Assembly (NCBI RefSeq): GCF_014534645.1
Contig: NZ_JACVQF010000186.1
Coordinates: 1 to 64,000 of the forward strand
Direction: 5' to 3'
From: Streptomyces griseicoloratus
Lineage (GTDB): Bacteria > Actinomycetota > Actinomycetes > Streptomycetales > Streptomycetaceae
Length of the DNA: 64,000 bases
Positions 1 through 7,931 of the stretch are shown piece by piece. A model generated the notes under the pieces. The model had not been told where the DNA came from and made no database searches. It saw nothing but the letters and a program-made list of their open reading frames with translations. Made by a program: the position numbers and the translations under genes. Position 1 is the first letter of the stretch. Each line of letters begins with the position of its first letter.

Positions 1-2
1 TG

Positions 3-86
3 AGCCTGTCCAACGGGACCAACGCCTTCGTCGACGGCCGCAAATGGCACGACTTCTTCGGCACCCCGGGCGAGATCAGCCTCTGA
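3..86 (+). CDS. C-terminal end of an FG-GAP repeat protein (partial, 5' end outside window)
   Basis: Only the last 27 codons are present, ending with TGA at 84-86. The translated tail contains KWHDFFG followed by GEISL. The downstream gene ends with KWHDFFG followed by GETSL, so the two proteins share their terminal FG-GAP/VCBS-type repeat. I infer a tandem paralogue of the following DUF4185 protein. The catalytic part cannot be judged because it lies outside the window. Fifteen bases separate this stop from the next start, so the two genes are probably co-transcribed. Confidence 0.75.
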   Translation, partial: SLSNGTNAFVDGRKWHDFFGTPGEISL

Positions 87-101
87 CGGAAAGGGACATA
101 G

Positions 102-2183
102 GTGAAACGCACCACCAGGAGACGCATACCGGCCGCGCTGTCGCTCGCCTCACTGATCATCGGCAGCGTGTTCGCCGGCGGCGCCACCGCGGAGGCCAAG
201 GAGTCGGCGAGCGGCGCCGACGTCAAGGCCGCCGGTGTGGTCTCGCGTGCCGAACGGGTGGCCAAGCTGACCGGTCCCGGCTCCACCAGCGCGACCGACG
301 TCCGCTGGCAGCTGAAGGCCACCGACCTCGGCATCATGTGGGACAACGGCAACGGCGAGGTCCTGACGGCCTTCGGCGACTCGTACGGCAACGGCTGGAC
401 GGGCCCCGGAGCCGCCGTCGGCGACCCCGCCACCCTCGACTGGCGCTGCAACCTGCTGGCCCGCAGCGGTGACCGCAACCTCGCCGACGGCATGAGCATC
501 GACAGCATGGCGACGGACCGCGCGGGCCACGCCAAACAGGTGCTTCCGTGCAAGCGCGTCGACGGCGACGAGCTGACCACGATCCCCACCGCGGGCATCT
601 CGGTGGGCAACCGCCAGTACATGCACTACATGTCGGTACGCCGCTGGGGCGGGCCGGGGGAATGGTTCACGAACTACTCGGGCATCGCCTGGTCCGACGA
701 CAACGGCGAGAACTGGGTCAAGGACGTCGACGCCCGCTGGCAGAACAACGCCTCCTTCAGCAACAAGTTCCAGATGGCCGCGATGGTCAAGCAGGGCGGC
801 TACGTCTACATGTACGGCACGCCGGGCGGCCGGTTCGGCCATGTGCACCTGTCCCGCGTCCCCGAGAGCGGGCTCCTCGACCCGGGCGCCTACCGCTACT
901 GGACGGGCGGCTCCTGGGTCACCGACCCCGACGCCGCGACGCCCGTGGCCGGGGCTCCGGTCGGTGAGCTGTCCGTGCAGTACAGCCGCTACCTCGGCCG
1001 CTTCGTGATGATGTACCTGGACGACCCGGGCGGCTCGATCGTCATGCGGACGTCGGCGACGCCGTGGGGCCCGTGGAGCGACAAGCAGGTCGTCGCGTCG
1101 GGCGCGGACTACCCGCAGCTGTACGGGTCGTTCATCCACCCGTGGTCGGCCGATTCCAACAGCCCGTACCTGTACTTCACGATGTCGCAGTGGCAGCCGT
1201 ACAACGTGTTCCTCATGCGCGTCCGGCTCACCGGCGGCGGCATCATGGGCGGCGGCCCGGCCGACTTCGACGGGGACGGCCGGGACGACATCGCCACCTT
1301 CACCCAGGACGACAGGGCTGAGGTGTACGTGGCCAAGTCCACGGGCAACGCGTTCGCCGGGAAGTCGGTGCTGTGGAACGACCACTTCGCACCGGGCGGC
1401 GAGACCCCTCTGACGGGTGACTTCACGGGCGACGGCAAGGACGACGCCGTCACCTTCACCCACGGGACCGAGGCGGAGGTGTACGTCGCCCCGTCGGACG
1501 GCGACTCCTTCGCCACGGGCGCGAGATGGCACGACCACTTCGCACCGGGGCGCGAGGTGCCCGCGGTCGGTGACTTCGACGGGGACGGCAGGGACGACAT
1601 CGCCACCTTCACCCGCGAGGACACCGCCGACGTGTACGTCGCCCTGTCGGACGGCACGTCCTTCGGCGCCGGCCAGAAGTGGCACGACGACTTCGCGCCC
1701 TGGGCCCAGTTCCCGGCGGTCGGCGACGTGAACGGCGACGGCAGGGACGACATCATCGCCTTCACCCAGGACGCGAGCAACGACGTGTACGTGGCGCTCA
1801 ACGAGGGCGACCGGTTCGGCGCCCCTCGCAAGGTGCACGACCACTTCGCCCCGGAGGGCGAGAGGCCGCGCGTCGGGGACGTGAACGGTGACGGGAAGGA
1901 CGACATCGTCACCTTCACGGGGGGCGAGGCGAAGGACGTCTACGTGGCGCTGTCCGACGGCGCTGTCTTCGGCACGGGCCAGAAGTGGGCGGACTTCTTC
2001 GCCCTGGACGGCGAGTTCCCGTACGTGGGCGACTACGACGGGGACGGCAAGGACGACATCGTGACCTTCACCCAGAACGACCTGGCCGACGTGTACGTGA
2101 ACGTGTCCAACGGCACCGACGGCTTCGTCGGCGGCGCCAAGTGGCACGACTTCTTCGGGCTCGCCGGAGAGACGAGCCTGTGA
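102..2183 (+). CDS. Secreted DUF4185 beta-propeller protein with six FG-GAP repeats
   Basis: 693 aa, GTG start at 102 with GGAAAGGG 8-10 nt upstream. Residues 1-32 form a Sec signal (twin RR, hydrophobic core, AEA cleavage region). Residues about 60-380 resemble DUF4185, with the DLGIMWDNGNGEVLTAFGD opening, followed by six repeats of about 51 aa to the C-terminus. Each repeat has a D-x-D/N-G-D-G-x-D-D calcium-type loop. DUF4185 proteins are known to include endo-D-arabinanases (family GH183) acting on actinobacterial cell-wall arabinan. Whether this member has that activity is inference. The repeats probably bind calcium and a polysaccharide or cell surface. It follows a paralogue cut by the window edge and ends before a strong hairpin. 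Confidence 0.8.
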   Translation: MKRTTRRRIPAALSLASLIIGSVFAGGATAEAKESASGADVKAAGVVSRAERVAKLTGPGSTSATDVRWQLKATDLGIMWDNGNGEVLTAFGDSYGNGWTGPGAAVGDPATLDWRCNLLARSGDRNLADGMSIDSMATDRAGHAKQVLPCKRVDGDELTTIPTAGISVGNRQYMHYMSVRRWGGPGEWFTNYSGIAWSDDNGENWVKDVDARWQNNASFSNKFQMAAMVKQGGYVYMYGTPGGRFGHVHLSRVPESGLLDPGAYRYWTGGSWVTDPDAATPVAGAPVGELSVQYSRYLGRFVMMYLDDPGGSIVMRTSATPWGPWSDKQVVASGADYPQLYGSFIHPWSADSNSPYLYFTMSQWQPYNVFLMRVRLTGGGIMGGGPADFDGDGRDDIATFTQDDRAEVYVAKSTGNAFAGKSVLWNDHFAPGGETPLTGDFTGDGKDDAVTFTHGTEAEVYVAPSDGDSFATGARWHDHFAPGREVPAVGDFDGDGRDDIATFTREDTADVYVALSDGTSFGAGQKWHDDFAPWAQFPAVGDVNGDGRDDIIAFTQDASNDVYVALNEGDRFGAPRKVHDHFAPEGERPRVGDVNGDGKDDIVTFTGGEAKDVYVALSDGAVFGTGQKWADFFALDGEFPYVGDYDGDGKDDIVTFTQNDLADVYVNVSNGTDGFVGGAKWHDFFGLAGETSL
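1260..2180 (+). repeat. Six tandem FG-GAP/VCBS units of about 153 bp inside the DUF4185 gene
   Basis: The 3' half of the gene consists of six units of about 51 codons. Each starts with a DxDGDGxDDI-like loop and ends near a W/V-H-D-x-F-A motif. Nucleotide identity between units is visibly high (GACGACATC followed by CACCTTCACC recurs), so recombination or slippage could change the copy number. Confidence 0.85.
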
Positions 2184-2197
2184 CATGGGCGGCGGCA

Positions 2198-2230
2198 CGG
2201 CCCCGGCGCGCAGGAGAAGCGCCGGGGCCG
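2198..2230. terminator. Strong hairpin terminator, probably bidirectional
   Basis: A perfect 12-bp inverted repeat, CGGCCCCGGCGC and GCGCCGGGGCCG, encloses a 9-nt loop (2210-2218). It lies 15 nt after the DUF4185 stop and before the convergent DUF2182 gene. There is no U-tract, which is usual for Streptomyces terminators. Confidence 0.7.
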
Positions 2231-2291
2231 GGCTGCCGCCCGGCTGATGATCGGTGGGCCGGTGCCGCCGGAGCCTGCGTGGCACCCCCGC

Positions 2292-3107
2292 TCACATCCC
2301 GTCCATCGACGGTCCGGACATCCTGAGGCCCGGCAGCAGCCAGTCCTGGAACGGGGCGAGGACGGCCAGCACGAGGCAGGCGACGCCGACCGCCCGGCTG
2401 AGCCAGGGGCCGCCGCGCCACAGCTTCTCCAGGAAGATCACCACGGCCAGTCCCGCCATCGCGGCCACGTTCATGAAGCCGAGCGGGATCAGGACGATCA
2501 TCAGGCCCCAGCAGCAGCCGACGCAGTAGAGCCCGTGGTGCGCGCCCGCCCGCAGGTCCTTCGCCCGCCCTCGGAAGCGTGCACGGCGCAGCAGCTGGGA
2601 CATGGGGTTGCGGCAGTGCCGCAGGCACACCCGTTTCAGCGGGCCGAACTGCTGCAGTCCCGCGAGCAGGAACGCCCCCGCACCGATCCAGCGGTCCGCG
2701 CCCGGGTGGTCGTCGACGACGTGGCCGGTCGCGGCCAGGGCCCCGTAGGCCAGCAGCCCGAATCCCGTCCAGGCGAGCAGGTAACCGCCGACGAACCCGG
2801 CGGTCCGCAGCACCTGGACGGGGCCCGAGGTGCCACGGCGGATCGCCTGCGCCCAGGTGAGGGCGACGGGCGCCAGCGACGGCAGCATCATCGCCGCCAT
2901 CATGACCACCCACAGGAGCAGGAAGAGCGGGAACGCCGGCCCCATGGTGCCCGGCCCCGCACCCATGTCACGGGACTGGGCGGCGGTGAGCAGCCAGGCC
3001 GGCGCGGCGATCAGCATCAGGAGGCCCCAGCCGAAGGCCAGATCACGCCTCGGCAGCAGCACTCCCGGCCGGGTGGGCACCGGCGGGGCGAGCCGGAGAT
3101 GCGGCAT
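2292..3107 (-). CDS. DUF2182 integral membrane protein
   Basis: 271 aa, ATG start at 3107 with GGAGGTG five nt upstream. Six or more hydrophobic segments are visible, roughly at residues 25-43, 55-78, 104-124, 137-156, 200-230 and 243-260. The second holds the MMAAMMLPS Met-rich motif typical of DUF2182, annotated as predicted metal-binding integral membrane proteins. Cys and His residues between segments 4 and 5 (LKRVCLRHCRNP, GLYCVGCCWG) fit a metal-binding idea. It lies 60 nt downstream of the DUF899 gene on the same strand and is probably in one operon with it. The biochemical role is unknown. Confidence 0.75.
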   Translation of the reverse strand: MPHLRLAPPVPTRPGVLLPRRDLAFGWGLLMLIAAPAWLLTAAQSRDMGAGPGTMGPAFPLFLLLWVVMMAAMMLPSLAPVALTWAQAIRRGTSGPVQVLRTAGFVGGYLLAWTGFGLLAYGALAATGHVVDDHPGADRWIGAGAFLLAGLQQFGPLKRVCLRHCRNPMSQLLRRARFRGRAKDLRAGAHHGLYCVGCCWGLMIVLIPLGFMNVAAMAGLAVVIFLEKLWRGGPWLSRAVGVACLVLAVLAPFQDWLLPGLRMSGPSMDGM

Positions 3108-3167
3108 GGCACACCTCCGTGGGTCGACTGAGCGGGCCCGGGCGGGGGAGAGAATCCGGACCGGGGT

Positions 3168-3905
3168 TCAGGTCGTGCCGTACTCGTCGTGGCGGCGGAG
3201 CCAGAGAATCTCCTCGCCCTCCTCCTCTTGGCGGCCCATCGGCGCGCGGTCGAGGAGGCCGTAGTAGGCCATGGCGGGTTCGAGGCCGCGCGCGGTGGTG
3301 ACGTACGTCAGGAAGGGGGTGCCGTCCGCGAGCGCGTAGGCGCTCAGCCCGGGCCCCTCGGTGACGTACCCGAGCACATCCGTGCCGGTCGCCTCCGCCA
3401 GCCGGCTCTCGGCCGCCGGGATCTCGCCCTCGAGGAACGGCCTCAGCTCCTCCTCGGTGTGCAGGAAGCCGAGGTCACGGTGGAAGTCGCTGCCGACGGT
3501 GGAGACCCAGGGGAAGCTCCAGCCCATCCGTTCCCTGTAGGCGAGCAGCTTGTCGATCGGTGCCCGCGAGGAGCAGATCAGCGTCACGTCGCGGGCTTTG
3601 AGATGGACCGCGTTGGCGTCGAGGGTGTCGGCGATCGAGGAGCAGACCGGGCATCCGGCCTCGTACTGCGGACCGAACATGAAGTGGTAGACGAGCAGCT
3701 GCGAGCGCCCGTCGAAGAGCTCCGCGAGCGACTTGGTCCCGTGCTCGGTCTCGAAGCCGTAGTCCCGCTCGACCGGCACCCAGGGAAGCTCCTGCCGCTT
3801 CCGCGCGAGCTCGTCGCTGCGCCGGGTCAGCTGCTTCTCCTCCACGAGCAGTTCCTGGCGGGCCGCCTCGAACTCCTCACGTGTGCCGACCCTGTGCTCG
3901 GGCAT
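3168..3905 (-). CDS. DUF899 thioredoxin-like protein
   Basis: 245 aa. The ATG at 3905 is preferred because AGGAGGG lies 8 nt upstream; an in-frame extension to 3983 lacks a site. The N-terminus is a charged helix with EEFEAARQELLVEEKQLTRR, the usual DUF899 opening. A thioredoxin-like fold follows with CPVC at residues 85-88. Conserved DUF899 blocks such as FHRDLGF and a C-terminal YYGLLDRAPMGRQ segment are present. Family members are assumed to be redox proteins, but no substrate is established. The downstream partner is the DUF2182 membrane protein, so a joint metal or redox role is plausible but unproven. Confidence 0.8.
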   Translation of the reverse strand: MPEHRVGTREEFEAARQELLVEEKQLTRRSDELARKRQELPWVPVERDYGFETEHGTKSLAELFDGRSQLLVYHFMFGPQYEAGCPVCSSIADTLDANAVHLKARDVTLICSSRAPIDKLLAYRERMGWSFPWVSTVGSDFHRDLGFLHTEEELRPFLEGEIPAAESRLAEATGTDVLGYVTEGPGLSAYALADGTPFLTYVTTARGLEPAMAYYGLLDRAPMGRQEEEGEEILWLRRHDEYGTT

Positions 3906-4071
3906 TGCCTTCTCCCTCCTGTGCGGGAGCAGAACACCGGACCGTGTGCGGTCGCCCGTGGCGGTCTGCGCCAGGGCCCGCACCGGCGCCGCGCGAGCGG
4001 GCCGGCACCCGGCGGCGGCGCCGGCCCCGGCCCGCGGACTGCCAGGCCTGCCGCGCCCGGACCGCGGTGCC

Positions 4072-4515
4072 TCAGTGGGCGCCCGCGTACACGCGGCTGG
4101 CGAACTCGGCGATCTGCTTGTCGGTGAGGTTCTGGGCGAGGTTGGCCTCCGAGATGATCCCGCAGAGACGGTGGTCGTTCTGTACGTCGATCACCGGAAT
4201 CCGCTTCACCTGGTGCTCCTCCATGAGGTGCAGGGCGTCCGTCGCCGACGCGTCCGCGTCGATCCAGTGCAGTTCGCCGCTGAGGGAGCCGCACTCGACC
4301 TGGGCCGGGTCCTCCCCGTCGGCCACGCACTGGATGACGATGTCGCGGTCGGTGACCATGCCCCGCAGCCTGTCGTCGTCACCGCAGATGGGCAGCGCGC
4401 CCACATGCAGCTCGCGCATCAGCTTCGCCGCATCCTGCAGGGATTCGTGCTCACCGACGCACTTGGCGCCCTCCGTCATGATGTCGCGGGCCTTGAGCGG
4501 CTTGTTCCGTGCCAT
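4072..4515 (-). CDS. Tandem CBS-domain protein
   Basis: 147 aa, ATG start at 4515 preceded by GGGAGGAG. Residues about 10-65 and 75-132 are two CBS motifs, with the DIMTEGAKCVGEHESLQDAA opening and the VTDRDIVIQCVADG and RIPVIDVQNDHRLCGIIS signatures. Paired CBS domains bind adenine nucleotides and usually act as cytosolic energy sensors. No catalytic domain is attached. Its start lies only 14 nt after the EamA exporter stop on the same strand, so the two are probably one transcript. Stand-alone CBS proteins of this type are common in Streptomyces stress regions. Confidence 0.85.
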   Translation of the reverse strand: MARNKPLKARDIMTEGAKCVGEHESLQDAAKLMRELHVGALPICGDDDRLRGMVTDRDIVIQCVADGEDPAQVECGSLSGELHWIDADASATDALHLMEEHQVKRIPVIDVQNDHRLCGIISEANLAQNLTDKQIAEFASRVYAGAH

Positions 4516-4529
4516 GATCGCTCCTCCCG

Positions 4530-5513
4530 TCATGGGCCGCACCGTTGGGTACCGGAACGGGTCTTCCCGTCCTTCCATCGCAACACGGATGCCCGGCGGC
4601 TGCCACGCTGACCGGCCCCGGGGGACGGACCGTCGGGACACGAGGCATCTGGAGCCGGTGCGTCGGCCGGTGTGCGCCGGCCGCCCAGGACCGCCGCGAC
4701 GACCAGCACCATCCCGGCGCCCTGCGGGACGCTCAGGCCCTCCCCGGCCACAGTGGTGCCGAGCAGGACGCCGGTGACCGGGTTGAGCAGGCCGACCAGG
4801 CCCACGGTGCCGGCCGGGAGTCTGCGCAGGCCGGCGAACCAGGCGAGGAAGGCGAGGGCGGTGGCCACGAGGGAGGAGTAGGCGTAGGCCGCCAGGACGG
4901 GGCCGTCGACCGGGGGCGGCGGGCCCTCCACGGCACCGGCGGCGATCAGGAGGAGCACCCCGCCGCACGTGAGCTGCCATGCCGTGACGGCGAGCACCCC
5001 CGGGCGGCCGGTGTCCCAGCGCTTGCTCAGCAGAAACCCGGCCGCCGAGACCAGCAGCGCCGCCACGGAGGCCGCCACACCGGCCGGCCGGACCTGCCCG
5101 CCGGGACCGCCGAGCATCAGGGCGACGCCGGCCAGACCCACCACCGCGGCGGCCAGCTGGACGACGCGCGGGCGCTCGCCCAGCAGGGCCCAGGCGCCCA
5201 GCGTCAGCACCAGCGGTGTCAGTGCCATGACCATGGACGCCGTACTCGTGGCCAGCAACTGCGAGGCCACGTAGACGAGTGCGAAGAACGCGCTCGTGTT
5301 CAGCACCCCCAGCACGGCCGACCGCCACCACCAGGCGCCCCGCGGGCGTTCGCGGGCGGCGGCGAGCAGGAGGCATCCGGCGGGCAGGGCCCGCAGTGCG
5401 GCACCCCAGAGCGCATGGCCGGCGGGCAGGAACTCGCGGGTGACGTAGTAGTTGGCTCCCCAGGCGACCGGAGCCACGGCGGTCAGGGCGATCCACCGGA
5501 AATCGGCTTCCAT
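4530..5513 (-). CDS. EamA (DMT superfamily) exporter
   Basis: 327 aa, about ten transmembrane segments in two EamA halves (residues about 8-140 and 150-285). The first half opens with VAPVAWGANYYVTREFLP, typical of DMT exporters, and the second ends with PVTGVLLGTTVAGEGLS. The start at 5513 lies inside the palindrome CTTCCATGGAAGG, with GGAAGG about 12 nt upstream as the only Shine-Dalgarno candidate. Divergent from a MarR regulator whose start lies in an identical palindrome, so control by that regulator is likely. Substrate unknown; amino acids, drugs or metabolites are usual for the family. Confidence 0.85.
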   Translation of the reverse strand: MEADFRWIALTAVAPVAWGANYYVTREFLPAGHALWGAALRALPAGCLLLAAARERPRGAWWWRSAVLGVLNTSAFFALVYVASQLLATSTASMVMALTPLVLTLGAWALLGERPRVVQLAAAVVGLAGVALMLGGPGGQVRPAGVAASVAALLVSAAGFLLSKRWDTGRPGVLAVTAWQLTCGGVLLLIAAGAVEGPPPPVDGPVLAAYAYSSLVATALAFLAWFAGLRRLPAGTVGLVGLLNPVTGVLLGTTVAGEGLSVPQGAGMVLVVAAVLGGRRTPADAPAPDASCPDGPSPGAGQRGSRRASVLRWKDGKTRSGTQRCGP

Positions 5514-5560
5514 GGAAGGCAATATACCTTCCGGGGAAGGTATTATTCTTCCATGGAAGG
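5507..5560. promoter_or_regulatory. Three-palindrome operator between the EamA and MarR genes
   Basis: CTTCCATGGAAGG occurs at 5507-5519 and again at 5548-5560. Each copy contains the start codon of one divergent gene. Exactly between them, ATACCTTCCGGGGAAGGTAT (5524-5543) has 9-bp arms and a 2-bp centre. The palindrome centres are at 5512.5, 5533.5 and 5553.5, that is 21 and 20 bp apart, or two helical turns. The central element also supplies GGAAGG to both genes as the only ribosome-binding candidate. This is an obvious binding array for the MarR protein. Confidence 0.85.
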
Positions 5561-6104
5561 TACCGACGAAGACACCCGCGCCCCGCTCCCGGACCACGTC
5601 GCCCGCATCCAGGCGGCGTGGCGGCGTGAGCGGCCCGATCTCGATGTCGCTCCCCAGGCCGTCATCGGCCGCCTGCACCGGCTGGCCGCGCTGCTCACGC
5701 AGGAGCTGTGCGTCGTCTACCGCCGCTACGGCCTCGGCGAGGGAGAGTTCGACGTCCTGGCCGCGCTGCGCAGGGCAGGTGAGCCCTTCGAACGGGCACC
5801 GGGGGAGCTGGCGGCCCACACCATGGTCACCACCGGCGCCATGACCAAGAGGATCGACCGGCTGGAGCGGGCCGGCCTGGTCACCCGCCGCCGCGCCGCC
5901 GACGACGGCCGCGGCCGTGTCGTCGCGCTGACCGCGGCCGGGCGGGAGCTGTTCGACCGTGCCTTCACCGACCACATCCACAACGAACACCGGCTGCTGA
6001 GCGCCCTGCACCCTGAGGAGGCGTCGGCGCTGGAGTCCCTCCTGGCCACCTGGCTCGCCCGCGTCGAAGGCCCCGCCGCGTCCGACCGCCGCATCCCCCG
6101 CTGA
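5553..6104 (+). CDS. MarR-family transcriptional regulator
   Basis: 183 aa, ATG at 5553 inside the operator palindrome. The winged-helix region runs over about residues 55-135, with GEFDVLAALRRAG, TGAMTKRIDRLERAGLVTRR (recognition helix and wing) and DDGRGRVVALTAAGRE. The N-terminal helix with PDLDVAPQAVIGRLHRLAALL and the C-terminal helices form the dimer interface. No redox cysteine pair is visible. It is divergent from the EamA exporter, and the shared palindromes suggest autorepression plus control of the exporter, with release by the exported compound. Confidence 0.9.
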   Translation: MEGTDEDTRAPLPDHVARIQAAWRRERPDLDVAPQAVIGRLHRLAALLTQELCVVYRRYGLGEGEFDVLAALRRAGEPFERAPGELAAHTMVTTGAMTKRIDRLERAGLVTRRRAADDGRGRVVALTAAGRELFDRAFTDHIHNEHRLLSALHPEEASALESLLATWLARVEGPAASDRRIPR

Positions 6105-6154
6105 GCGCGCGACGGATCGGCGCACCCCCGTGCCGACCCGTTCCGGGGCGGACT

Positions 6155-6185
6155 TGCCCCTGACCCAAGGGTCAGGGATTAGCGT
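6155..6185 (+). promoter_or_regulatory. MerR-type promoter with 19-bp spacer and palindromic operator
   Basis: TTGCCC (6155-6160) and TAGCGT (6180-6185) are separated by 19 bp, the overlong spacing typical of MerR-activated promoters. The spacer overlaps the perfect inverted repeat CCCTGACCCAAGGGTCAGGG (6158-6177; 9-bp arms, 2-bp centre). It sits just upstream of the MDR reductase gene, whose downstream neighbour encodes a MerR regulator. A strong fit to distortion-type activation. Confidence 0.8.
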
Positions 6186-6220
6186 CGACTCCCGTCATCC
6201 CGCTGCCAGGAGGCCGCCCC

Positions 6221-7300
6221 ATGACCACGGTTCTGCCCCGGACCAGCCGCGAAGTGCGGCTCGCCGCCGTACCGGAAGGGCTCCCCGCACCGACCGACTT
6301 CACCGTCACCGAGACGGCACCACCCGCCCCGGCGCCGGGCCACGTCCTGGTCCGCAACCGGCACTTCCAGGTCTTCGGCGGCCTGCGCACCCTCCTCGGA
6401 GGCGCGGCCGAGGGCACGCCCGTACCGGGACTGCACCCCGGGGACGCGCTGTACGGGCCGGCCGTCGGCGAGGTCGTCGTCGCGCCGCCCGGCAGTCCGC
6501 TGCGCCCCGGCGACCTGGTGACGCACCTGCTGGGCTGGCGTGAGTACGCCCTCGTACCCGTCGCCCAGTGCCTGCCGCTCGACCCGGCCCTGCCCGAGCC
6601 TGCCGCCGGGCTTTCCTCCGGCTCAGCCGCCTACGGGGCGCTGACCCGGCTCGCCGGCGTACGCGAGGGGGACGTCGTCCTGGTCACCGGTGCCGCCGGC
6701 GGGGTCGGCTCGCTGGCCGGACAGATCGCCCGGCTGCTCGGCGCCGGCCGGGTCATCGGCAGCACGGGCTCACCGGGCAAGGCGGAGCGCCTGACGTCCG
6801 AACTCGGCTACGACGCCGTACTGACCGGCGGGTCGTGGCGCGAGCGGCGGGACGGAACCGACGAACACGCCGCGTACCGCGCGTTCTCCGCGCAGCTCGC
6901 CCAGGCCGCGCCGGACGGCATCGACGTCCTCCTGGACAACGTCGGCGGAATCCAGCTCACCGCGGCCGTGGACGCCGCACGGCACGGCGCCCGGTTCGCC
7001 CTCGTGGGAGCCCTCTCCGGGCAACTCGCCGAGACGGGCGCCGGTGCCGCGGCGCCGACCCGGATCGATGCCTTCCGGCTGGTGGTCAAGGGCGTGTCCG
7101 TGCGGGGATACACCGGCGTCGACCATCCCGACGTGGAGGCGGAGTGGACCGGCCGGTTCGGCGCCTGGCTGAGGTCGGGCGACATCCGGCTGCCGCTGAC
7201 CCGGTTCGAGGGCATCGAACGGGCCCCGCGGGCGTTGTGGGAACTGACGCGGGGACAGACCTTCGGCACGGTCGTCGTCGACCTTCCCGGGCACGGCTGA
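6221..7300 (+). CDS. NADP-dependent MDR oxidoreductase (PTGR/zinc-less type)
   Basis: 359 aa, ATG at 6221 with CAGGAGG upstream. N-terminal GroES-like half, then a Rossmann half starting with VLVTGAAGGVGSLAGQIARL near residues 153-172. This glycine-rich motif matches prostaglandin-reductase/leukotriene-dehydrogenase type alkenal or enone reductases. No structural or catalytic zinc cysteines are visible. The family reduces alpha,beta-unsaturated carbonyls with NADPH. It is cotranscribed with the MerR gene 37 nt downstream and preceded by a MerR-type promoter, so induction by an electrophile or drug is likely. The exact substrate is unknown. Confidence 0.85.
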   Translation: MTTVLPRTSREVRLAAVPEGLPAPTDFTVTETAPPAPAPGHVLVRNRHFQVFGGLRTLLGGAAEGTPVPGLHPGDALYGPAVGEVVVAPPGSPLRPGDLVTHLLGWREYALVPVAQCLPLDPALPEPAAGLSSGSAAYGALTRLAGVREGDVVLVTGAAGGVGSLAGQIARLLGAGRVIGSTGSPGKAERLTSELGYDAVLTGGSWRERRDGTDEHAAYRAFSAQLAQAAPDGIDVLLDNVGGIQLTAAVDAARHGARFALVGALSGQLAETGAGAAAPTRIDAFRLVVKGVSVRGYTGVDHPDVEAEWTGRFGAWLRSGDIRLPLTRFEGIERAPRALWELTRGQTFGTVVVDLPGHG

Positions 7301-7337
7301 CCACCGCGGCCACGAGGAGGGGTGGGAGGCACACACC

Positions 7338-7769
7338 ATGCGCATCGGGGACGCCGCGGCAGCGGTCGGCGCGACACCCAGGGCACTGCGCTTCTACGAG
7401 CAGCGGGGACTGCTCCCGCCACCACGCCGCACGCGGGCGGGCCAGCGCGACTACACCCTCGACGACCTCGCCGTGCTCCGTGTCATCCGGCACCTCCTCG
7501 GCCTCGGCCTCACCGTCGAGGACCTGGCCGGCATCGCCGACCGCCTTCCGCTGCTCGCCGTCCACCCGCCGAGGCGCTGCGACCCCGCGGCACCCGGCGA
7601 ACCGGCCCTCGTCGGTACGGCGGTGGTGCGGCGGCGCATCGAGGCGCTGGACGCGGAGATCGAGCGCCTCACCCGGCTGAGGGACGCGCTGCGGGCCGGA
7701 CTCGACCCGGCGCCGCGCCACGCGACCGTCGGCGACCACGCGGCGGGCGCGGCCCCGGACACACGGTGA
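7338..7769 (+). CDS. MerR-family transcriptional regulator
   Basis: 143 aa, ATG at 7338 after GGAGGGGTGGGAGG. N-terminal MerR helix-turn-helix with MRIGDAAAAVGATPRALRFY, then EQRGLLPPPRRTRAGQRDY (wing) within residues 1-40. A C-terminal dimerisation coiled coil lies around residues 94-118 (VRRRIEALDAEIERLTRLRD). Only one cysteine is present, in RRCDPA, so it is not a clear metal or SoxR-type sensor. It follows the MDR reductase and probably controls the operon through the 19-bp-spacer promoter at 6155-6185. Confidence 0.9.
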   Translation: MRIGDAAAAVGATPRALRFYEQRGLLPPPRRTRAGQRDYTLDDLAVLRVIRHLLGLGLTVEDLAGIADRLPLLAVHPPRRCDPAAPGEPALVGTAVVRRRIEALDAEIERLTRLRDALRAGLDPAPRHATVGDHAAGAAPDTR

Positions 7770-7873
7770 CCACGGTGCCGCCCATCGCTGCCCGGCCCGG
7801 CCGGTCAAGGTCACGTGAACGTCACCTCCGCCGTGGCGTGGCGCTGTCGGGTCCATCATGAAGTGCCCTTGCG

Positions 7874-7892
7874 GAGATCGGCCGGCGATCTC
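7874..7892. promoter_or_regulatory. Inverted repeat upstream of the CoA-transferase gene
   Basis: GAGATCG and CGATCTC (7-bp arms, 5-nt centre) lie 40 nt upstream of the chosen GTG start. A second small palindrome, TCACGTGA, lies at 7811-7818. Either could be an operator for the TetR regulator encoded downstream. No direct evidence links them. Confidence 0.35.
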
Positions 7893-7931
7893 ACGAGCAG
7901 CTTGTCACCCACCCAGTTCCTGGAGGTCGCA

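Noticed and set aside
1260-2180. Possible CRISPR or DNA-level tandem array
   Set aside because: The 153-bp periodicity is coding FG-GAP repeats in frame, with diverged units and no spacers.
150-2285. Very long open frame on the minus strand opposite the DUF4185 gene
   Set aside because: It mirrors the GC-biased codons of the real gene, is rich in His/Arg/Val without domain signatures, and has no ribosome site.
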